The translations under genes were made by a program, and so were the position numbers. A model generated the notes under the pieces. The model was not told where the DNA came from, did no database searches, and saw only the letters and a program-made list of their open reading frames with translations. Below, in pieces: positions 17,701 through 22,027 of a stretch of 22,027 nt of DNA. The DNA lies in the NCBI GenBank assembly GCA_021151685.1, contig JAGKWS010000067.1:1-22027 (forward strand). The letters run 5' to 3'. The stretch's first letter is position 1, and each line of letters opens with the position of its first letter. This DNA is from Chitinophagaceae bacterium. Lineage in GTDB: Bacteria; Bacteroidota; Bacteroidia; Chitinophagales; Chitinophagaceae.

Positions 17701-20700
17701 GTAGATTGCACTCAGTTCATCCAGCGTTACTGCATGGGTAAGCATGTCCGTGATGCCCATGTAAGTAAGGATCAACAGAAGGTCAGTCTCCCTGATGTTA
17801 TTTGCAGCAGCAATGGCCGCTGTAAAACCGTTGTAATATGGAGGCAGGTTACCCGGCGGGATACTTGCAGGATCCATACCTCCAAGGTCATGAAACTCAG
17901 GGAGCGGCAAATTAAGGACAGCCCGGTTCCTGTACAACATATCGTATACTGATGGCTGCTTGCTTTGCAACTCACTGGTATAATCGACATACTGATGAAT
18001 ATCCATGTAGTACCACCACCCGGCAAGCTCAGTAGGGCGCATCCGTAATTTTTCAGCAAATTGAAGTACGCGTCCGATAAGATTGAATTCGGTCGTGTTC
18101 AAACTGGTAACCAGTAAGGAGGTAAATATCTTATCCCAATCAGCTACCGACATTTTTCCCGTGCGCCAAAGGCGAATGAATCGGTGTAGTTTATTGAAAA
18201 AGACTGCTGGTGTTGCTGGTGTCGCAAACACAAGTTTCAGCTTACTTAAATCGCAGGTGTCAGGTCTTGCTGAGTCAGAAGAGGTAACTGTAATAAGTCG
18301 GGTTCCACTAACCCGCTTATTAAGAAAATCGGAAGTCAGGAATTGAAGGAATTCTTTATAGTTTACTTGTAATTGTTGTATAAGTATGTCCATCCTGCCA
18401 GCAAGAAGGTCACTCCACAGTCCGCTGATCAATGGAGCGGACATATCTGCAGGATCAATAAAATTGGTTACAGCTGATGAGCTAAAGCCGTAAAACAACC
18501 ATGTACTCGCACTCAGGGAATGATCATCAGAGACAATTTTTGATTCCTCAGAAGTTAAACCAAGCATCTCGCTGTATATGTCAAAATCTGAGATAGAGGT
18601 CGGAAGGTAGTAAGGTTGAAACAACCGCATCATTTCATACCGCGTGTATCCGAGATAACCAAGGTAGGTCCGGGTTTCGGCGGCAGGCAAGCTGAATGGG
18701 AGGTTGAACGGATAGACAACGTTAGATAGGTTTTTATTGTTGGAACCGTAACTCAGCGGATCATAGGCTTTGACATAGTCGGGAAAATCAAGGTATTGCC
18801 ATGTATACACGCCACCGACAGTTGATGCTTGTTTATAAACGTGCTCAGGATGGGCAGCCAGTTCCAAGGCTGTGCCACTCGTTTGGTACGATGGCGGCAC
18901 AGCTACGGAAGGTTGTGAGAAACGCTTAAGTATGATGCCCTCCAACAACTCAATTACCAAATCGATGTAGGGCAGGAGCGTGTTGGTATTTTTACAGGTC
19001 ATGTCTATATGCTCTAGGTCTGGACGCCTGCGAATAAGCTCACTGTATACATTTGGCGTCACTCCCGGAAGCCCTGCCTTCAGAAAATTCATAATGTCCG
19101 TGAAATAAGCAGCCGGACTGTATACAGAAAGGCATTGGTCACAAGCGCAATAACTTGTGCTACCAAATAGATTTTTTATGTTTGGGTCCACATGCACTAC
19201 CGGAGGGTTCGAGCTATGCGGCCATGCAAATACACCGATTTGCTGTTGTGCCGAAGACTGATACAAGCCTGTAAACGTTCCCACAGCGGTTGCAGCAAGC
19301 ATAGTAGCTTTAGCATGAGCTGCGTATGCAGCATCTCTACTACCTAGCAATGAGGCATAAGATGTAGCAAAATCATCGGAAGGTACTGCACTAATAGCCG
19401 CATAAGTATGTAGGCTATCCATGATGAGCTGTGCAGATGCATCTGGATTACCCCCAACCAAACGGAACATACGTTGTATTGGTGCCATAGCCTGCTGAAC
19501 ATCTTCCACATCCTGAATGCCTGTCATGTTCACATTCGGATTGTCGGTGTTTATATCATATACATTATTTATCCTCAAATCGAACGAAGGGTTATTGGTA
19601 ATGAAGGTGATTGCTTGCTGACGGATTCCAGCATCAGGTATTAACAGTTGGCCCGACTGCTGATCCTGCAACAAAACACTAAACCCTTTTAGTGGAAATT
19701 TATCCTGAACAAGTGAACGTAATTTCTTTGCATATAGTGTCTTAATTTCTGTTTCGTCTGTCAGGTCACCGATAATTGCCTTAGGCACACACAGCTTTTG
19801 CGCCTGGGTACTTACGTCAGTAATGTAGTCAAACCAATCAGTTTGGCTCCATTCGGAGATCGTGTAAATATCTTGTGCGGTTTCTGTCATCAGACTAGCA
19901 ATCATTTCCGGCTGAAAACCGGTAAGCGTTGCCAGCTGTAGGCCCCTGTTTGCTAACTCTGCTTTTGTTGGCTCGATAGTAAAATACTCATCCCAGAAAA
20001 TATCGATGTTATTTTGCTTGACGCCATATAACTGAAGAAACTGTGTTGTATCGGCTTCAGGGTCCTGACCACCAAAAATGCTGTTCAATACAGCTCCGAT
20101 AGTATATTGTTCTTCAGTGATCAGTATGTCCTTTGTTGCAGCGATTTGAAAATTAATAACACCCATAACGAAGTCATCAATTTCCTGCGACGTTTTATCT
20201 GATATCGAGTTGTTCTCAATTGCCTGAGCGATAGTAGTGCGTATTTCGTCCTCCAGCATAACGGTAGCAGGATTGGCACTTACTTCCTTTGTGCTTGTTA
20301 AAGCATACATCATATCATGCGCCACATCGCACAGTTGTGCGTATTGACGAGAACGGGTAATCTGTTGTACATTCAATAACGAACAACCAGCTGTCCTGGC
20401 AACATAGTCCAGTTCGCCATTAGCATTTCCGTAGCCCTTCGAAAAATATTCTTTGTCCAATGGTAAACCAACTGTACCATCGGGAGCCACCGGGGTATTG
20501 TCAAAGTCAACACCGTCAGCAAAGTCATTGAAAGTTGTGCCATTGATGACATGGGAAATTTTATTGATTAAAGTATCAAAGACCGGAGCTGGGGTATAGT
20601 TTTTGATATCCAGCGTAAGATTAATCTGGAGCTGGTCGGTCCCGTCGAGGTAAACCACTTCAGAACTTCCTAATTTGTTATTCTGGTTCGTTACATTTAT

Positions 20701-21237
20701 TATAATACCCCGTCTATCCAACACTGCAGCATGGCCTATATTCCGCATGTTTACTTTAACTGAGTACTCCCCGTTGAGATCAGTAGATGCTTGCGCCAAT
20801 AGGGTCTCGGAGCGAAACGCTTGTTCATAAACATTAACAGTCAAAAACGTGGCAGCCACACCCGTATCTGCTGTTATTTTTCCCCAAATTGTAAGGTAAG
20901 CAGCAATTTCCTGCGTGTCATAATCCTGTATTACAGTATCGAATGCACCCTCTGATATGGTGAGCACAGTGATATTTTGTTGAACAGCAGAGCTATTTGC
21001 TACTTCTTTATTATTGTAAAAGGTTTTATATTTTGGTGTAATCGTAGCATTGTTAACCAGGTCCGATATAGGGCTATTAAGATGGATACTGAATGTGCCT
21101 GCTTTATCAGTATATGCAGTGCTTAATAAACCATAAGTGCCCGCACTATCCCAAATCTCAACACGAGTTTGTTCCAAGGTAAGTGTGTTAGGGCTGAATT
21201 GTACTTTTCCGTTAATTTTTAGTTGGGTATTGGGCAT
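11794..21237 (-). CDS. Tc toxin A subunit (TcA; pore-forming translocation channel)
   Basis: The frame is open from TTG 21333. ATGs lie at 21264 and 21237; I chose 21237 because MPNTQLKINGKVQF starts directly at the first fold-like repeat. That gives 3,147 aa, well above the ~2,500 of the Photorhabdus TcdA1 type. In order: two beta-sandwich (transthyretin/carboxypeptidase-regulatory-like) modules at ~1-55 and ~130-190 (KINGKVQF; LTIWGKITADTG); a long helical N-terminal region; a VRP1/SpvA-like block at ~685-780 (YCACDQCLSVYSPAAYFTDI, RRPDLEHI, NTNTLLPYIDLV); an ABC-toxin-N region at ~1560-1670 (QQRDALVGFVVA, LYAFLLIDVEM); a neuraminidase-like region from ~1675 (PENWIEPELRDDKS) through the beta-rich part to ~2230; long coiled-coil helices at ~2526-2610 and ~2666-2770 flanking a hydrophobic hairpin (ILNAVASVVAIIPEF), the likely membrane-entering tip; and a C-terminal TcB-binding beta region at ~2860-3147. 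It should pentamerise into a prepore that injects the TcC tip. Confidence 0.93.
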   Translation of the reverse strand: MPNTQLKINGKVQFSPNTLTLEQTRVEIWDSAGTYGLLSTAYTDKAGTFSIHLNSPISDLVNNATITPKYKTFYNNKEVANSSAVQQNITVLTISEGAFDTVIQDYDTQEIAAYLTIWGKITADTGVAATFLTVNVYEQAFRSETLLAQASTDLNGEYSVKVNMRNIGHAAVLDRRGIIINVTNQNNKLGSSEVVYLDGTDQLQINLTLDIKNYTPAPVFDTLINKISHVINGTTFNDFADGVDFDNTPVAPDGTVGLPLDKEYFSKGYGNANGELDYVARTAGCSLLNVQQITRSRQYAQLCDVAHDMMYALTSTKEVSANPATVMLEDEIRTTIAQAIENNSISDKTSQEIDDFVMGVINFQIAATKDILITEEQYTIGAVLNSIFGGQDPEADTTQFLQLYGVKQNNIDIFWDEYFTIEPTKAELANRGLQLATLTGFQPEMIASLMTETAQDIYTISEWSQTDWFDYITDVSTQAQKLCVPKAIIGDLTDETEIKTLYAKKLRSLVQDKFPLKGFSVLLQDQQSGQLLIPDAGIRQQAITFITNNPSFDLRINNVYDINTDNPNVNMTGIQDVEDVQQAMAPIQRMFRLVGGNPDASAQLIMDSLHTYAAISAVPSDDFATSYASLLGSRDAAYAAHAKATMLAATAVGTFTGLYQSSAQQQIGVFAWPHSSNPPVVHVDPNIKNLFGSTSYCACDQCLSVYSPAAYFTDIMNFLKAGLPGVTPNVYSELIRRRPDLEHIDMTCKNTNTLLPYIDLVIELLEGIILKRFSQPSVAVPPSYQTSGTALELAAHPEHVYKQASTVGGVYTWQYLDFPDYVKAYDPLSYGSNNKNLSNVVYPFNLPFSLPAAETRTYLGYLGYTRYEMMRLFQPYYLPTSISDFDIYSEMLGLTSEESKIVSDDHSLSASTWLFYGFSSSAVTNFIDPADMSAPLISGLWSDLLAGRMDILIQQLQVNYKEFLQFLTSDFLNKRVSGTRLITVTSSDSARPDTCDLSKLKLVFATPATPAVFFNKLHRFIRLWRTGKMSVADWDKIFTSLLVTSLNTTEFNLIGRVLQFAEKLRMRPTELAGWWYYMDIHQYVDYTSELQSKQPSVYDMLYRNRAVLNLPLPEFHDLGGMDPASIPPGNLPPYYNGFTAAIAAANNIRETDLLLILTYMGITDMLTHAVTLDELSAIYSFSTLCRKTGYQVSDMLKVLYLLDIGIELPVSSQTDISTRLDNLSSILTAIDAINSSSLTLAEIDYLVENSDEQGPSAPAPLNIQAFFEKLRNELQKFPLYTGTIPPLGVEETTAYNKLVNLIYQSFSKEFNVPSEWVATSMQLPEITFLISTLFVTSTIPLTPQEPTVSVHVYPMYKMAYKMAFITAKFRLNTPEFQYLYTQPATVGFNFAALPVAGLEPQPTVGSLFRGLLQLSRWINVRDRLSLIEDQLVQLLKAAINEAGDVNVSMAAWQGIINREQWGNMLIDLIGDPSLIIVSTPAGLLNARFPDDFVPSAPSSISKLWGMIALMVGCLRTGLKPATLQATLMQGLIMADSHQVILAAKGKQTEEEWAAIAKPLRDTLRKQQRDALVGFVVARPDPANLMNVQKWRNENDLYAFLLIDVEMESCMKTSRIKQAISSAQLYVDRVQLGLEYRNGDATNRITMPPKMTYQWEQWRSWYRIWEANRKVFLYPENWIEPELRDDKSIFFQEMEDKLFQSDVTDSRAEDALFDYLRRLQEVAKLEPMAVCNTKDPITEKIITHVVARTFEEPHKYFYRRMVYGQWTPWEPLNIEVKGNHLTMIVWRNQLYLFWLTMREKQVPGRAGIVNYVMANNGFSKSKWFYHDLGRPNSDTSVNEASPMYIKQIEITVNWSEYKDGQWQEQQIGKEKMTLDLNPIINEYYKKMFPADGPSGAAVSGLPFTGDALKYYNYLSKNRSLNVAELVMSKLSVHSSTEAGDGSVIFLFIQMTNEFSSGIGEYGDNIHTFVFSKDRGVQIWQSWFGGRYNAPSRTAYRNNKFINYYPTQADGSLNEVLWANNLGPTPVTPYCYPAEANYGTLNLPVRYSGYQILLKSPNGQYHVFGYSDTTKNMRYVLQKGFFYHDDKNTFFAQPVQISGTGGGLSLAAAAENAAAYYYSGIKFSTFYAGTISLTGVYSTQQFYFQSFFHGRVNDFMWKLNSGGVSGFLDISTQDQNDILNFPSYSPTSIVYGSRVPTNKVDFEFDSAYGGYNWELFFHMPLLIAKRLSDNQQYEDARKWYHYIFDPTCTVDANGSISHSKQRFWRFRPFYDAAGAAISSVDDLLAQIHSGNAAALDQLYTWMDNPFKPHVIARMRILAYMKNVVMCYMDNMIAWADQLYRQDTLESINKATNLYIVVANILGERPQEVPKRLTTGPRTFSELAAAGLDAFSNAMVGVENYIDPNSGPLYATGTGGGPVKGDTPPLIKLFYYCLPNNPKLLAYWDIIAGRLFNIRNCRNINGQVRELPLFDAPIDPALLVRAAAAGIDASSVLDDLSTPPMPYRFSVMLQKANELCNDVKAFGSALLSALEKKDAEELALLRSGHEIAVLESMKRMKQVAIDEASANIEALVKSKDVAQLRLTYYSTRVYKNAREIEHLALLDEAQRHQNAASILNAVASVVAIIPEFNAQVPMSVGPSFGGRELSAVFSALSTIQSMKASIKNYQANKALTEAGYERRRDDWQFQAESAAKEIIQIDKQIIAAQIRKNMAERDLATQELQITNAKAVDEYMHEKYTNMELYSWMVGQISSSYFQAYQFAYDIAKRAEKNLNFEVPWVSTPGTGFIRFGYWDSLKKGLLSGEKMQYDLRKMEMAYLEANTRELELTKHFSLAMEDPAQLLTLRSSGMCQLICTQDMFDLDYPGHYNRRVKSVSITIPCVAGPYTTIAAMLTQSAATIEDATGAITAAYTSPSIVSLSGAQNDSGMFELNLKDERYLPFEGSGALCTWHLSLMDEEILRQFDYNTISDVIIHVKYTAAYNDTKRTTRTAELRDAVIGDGVTPIDLPRYFSLKHEFADGWFAFGNAYPTDADAQMEIVVDAGMFPFLSNGKDITVKQWEIMLKPSSPLSHTYKLEVDYAGLPSPILSGSLNTAGNFAATMTLTPVAAIAAGESITFKLRLIDQSTLPDPEPVNMSELLDDIYIVATYNLSLP

Positions 21238-21806
21238 AAAAGATATTTTGCATCTAAAATACATGGTTTGATTGCCGGGTAATACCGTATTTCCCACGTT
21301 TTTTATTAAAAAATCTTTTGTAGATACGACCAATAAGTAAGATGTTTTGATGGTACACTATACCTATTTGATTATTAAAAAATCTCAATTTTGGTTGTCA
21401 GTGCACTACTGCATGTCAGTATCCAAATATTCTATTATTTTCTTTTCTGGATCGTGCTTTACGCAATCGCATATGTAATGTCTGTACACTGGATTGAGCA
21501 CGAGTTTTGCAAAAAGCTTTTGCTGAATAGTATGGTCTTGTTTATAACAGCATAAGCTTATTGGAAAAATACGAAGTAGCATTTACCAAGTAAATGGACT
21601 TTACTCGAAATGTTATTGAACAATTTATTGTTGAAATGAATAGTATTTTAATGCGTTGATTGCCAATGCTGTTAAGTTTGTTTTTATACAGTGTAGAAGT
21701 TGTTTTTTGAAATTCTTATTGATAATCAATATTTTTCCGAAAATCTGATGTTGAACTGAAAAAATCTGGGTTGAATCATGAACATTCTTCCAAATGAAGT
21801 TTTTTC
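21238..21806. other. upstream region of the Tc operon up to the right comM copy
   Basis: This AT-rich stretch has no supportable gene. It must contain the promoter of the three-gene operon, but I found no exact TAnnTTTG on the minus strand. A small hairpin GCAAAA/TTTTGC lies at 21509-21523 and a TGTCAGT motif occurs twice between 21396 and 21420. A 64-codon minus-strand frame at 21625-21819 overlaps the end of comM, has no recognisable features and was not called. Confidence 0.5.
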
Positions 21807-22027
21807 TTACCCGCCCCATCCTTCTCTATCCAAACTCCGGTATTGTATGGCTTCGGCAAGGTGTTCGGGTTTTATGTCTTCGCTGGCGGCGAGGTCGGCA
21901 ATGGTGCGGCTCACCTTTAGTATGCGGTCGTAGGCGCGGGCACTCAGGTTCAGGCGATCCATGGCGGTTTTCAGCAGGGTTTGCCCAATGGTATTGATGA
22001 CGCAAATATCTTTCAGCAGCTTGCTGC
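21807..22027 (-). CDS. comM: comM/yifB 3' end, right copy, continuing past the window
   Basis: The last 73 codons of a YifB/ComM-family AAA+ ATPase end at TAA 21809-21807 with the family-typical EAIQYRSLDREGWGG. Upstream in the frame come AYDRILKV.RTIADLA and the LLKTAMDRLNLSARAYD helix. The protein sequence is identical to the left fragment over the shared part, with four silent base differences. The gene is open to the right edge. This may be the intact copy, but that cannot be seen here. In gammaproteobacteria ComM is a hexameric branch-migration helicase acting in natural transformation; the role of the Bacteroidota homologues is less clear. Confidence 0.85.
   Translation of the reverse strand, partial: SKLLKDICVINTIGQTLLKTAMDRLNLSARAYDRILKVSRTIADLAASEDIKPEHLAEAIQYRSLDREGWGG

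Larger units (their letters stand above)
2272..21806. mobile_element. putative ~19.5-kb genomic island inserted in comM, carrying a Tc toxin operon
   Basis: The segment is bracketed by two direct copies of the comM 3' end. The most economical reading is that an incoming element carried its own comM 3' end and restored the gene on the right, while the original (or donor) end was displaced to the left. The cargo is a possibly 5'-truncated XRE regulator, a NarL-type response regulator, the tcA-tcBC-immunity operon and palindromic intergenic sequence. No integrase, transposase or plasmid gene lies in the window, so the mechanism is open: an integrase beyond the right edge, homologous recombination after DNA uptake, or a segmental duplication. 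The exact ends are inferred from where the comM homology starts and stops. Confidence 0.55.

Noticed and set aside
21625..21819. 64-codon minus-strand frame upstream of the Tc operon
   Set aside because: It overlaps the comM 3' end out of frame, has a weak start and no recognisable sequence.
1..22027. CRISPR array, tRNA, rRNA, integrase or IS transposase
   Set aside because: Looked for regularly spaced repeats, cloverleaf-like segments and recombinase motifs in the open frames; none seen.

Overview
The window looks like a piece of a Bacteroidota chromosome, probably a Chitinophagales/Cytophagales-type organism. The evidence is YifB/ComM protein fragments of Bacteroidota character, a NarL-type regulator typical of the phylum, a sequence matching the Bacteroidota -7 promoter element (TAnnTTTG), weak or absent Shine-Dalgarno sequences, and polymorphic-toxin tips of a kind I associate with this phylum. 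Assignment below phylum is a guess.

Layout. (1) Positions 1-1785 are AT-rich and hold what look like leftovers of polymorphic-toxin cassettes, all on the minus strand: the start of an ORF cut by the left edge, a 156-aa immunity-like protein, a small lipoprotein (probable immunity protein), and the C-terminal stub of a toxin. Two clusters of short palindromes separate these pieces. (2) Positions 1786-~2272 carry the 3' end of a comM/yifB (Mg-chelatase-like AAA+ ATPase) gene cut off from the rest of its gene. The same 3' end recurs at 21807-22027, starting exactly at the stop codon, and runs off the right edge. The ~19.5 kb between them therefore looks like an island inserted into comM. (3) Inside the island, from left to right, are a double-HTH XRE regulator that may be 5'-truncated at the junction (+ strand), a convergent NarL/LuxR response regulator (- strand), a 400-bp palindrome-containing intergenic stretch, and a three-gene minus-strand operon.

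The operon is transcribed right to left and is the core of the window. A very large Tc-toxin A subunit (about 3,147 aa; pore and translocation channel) is followed after 49 bp by a fused TcB-TcC protein (2,458 aa; SpvB, FG-GAP, TcdB-mid, Rhs/YD cage). The fusion ends in a variable toxin tip that reads as a GIY-YIG/URI-fold nuclease. Only 2 bp later comes a 150-aa gene in the position of an immunity gene. The organisation suggests a complete ABC toxin injector made from two polypeptides, armed with a nuclease and apparently protected by a cognate antidote. An immunity gene is expected of bacterial-competition toxins but not of classical insecticidal Tc complexes. No recombinase, holin/endolysin release cassette, tRNA, rRNA or CRISPR array was seen.

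The most notable signals are the comM 3'-end duplication whose differences are all synonymous, the Tc operon with a probable immunity gene, a 10-nt homopolymer at the start of that gene, and a two-hairpin repeat module with fixed spacing and base-pair covariation between its two copies.
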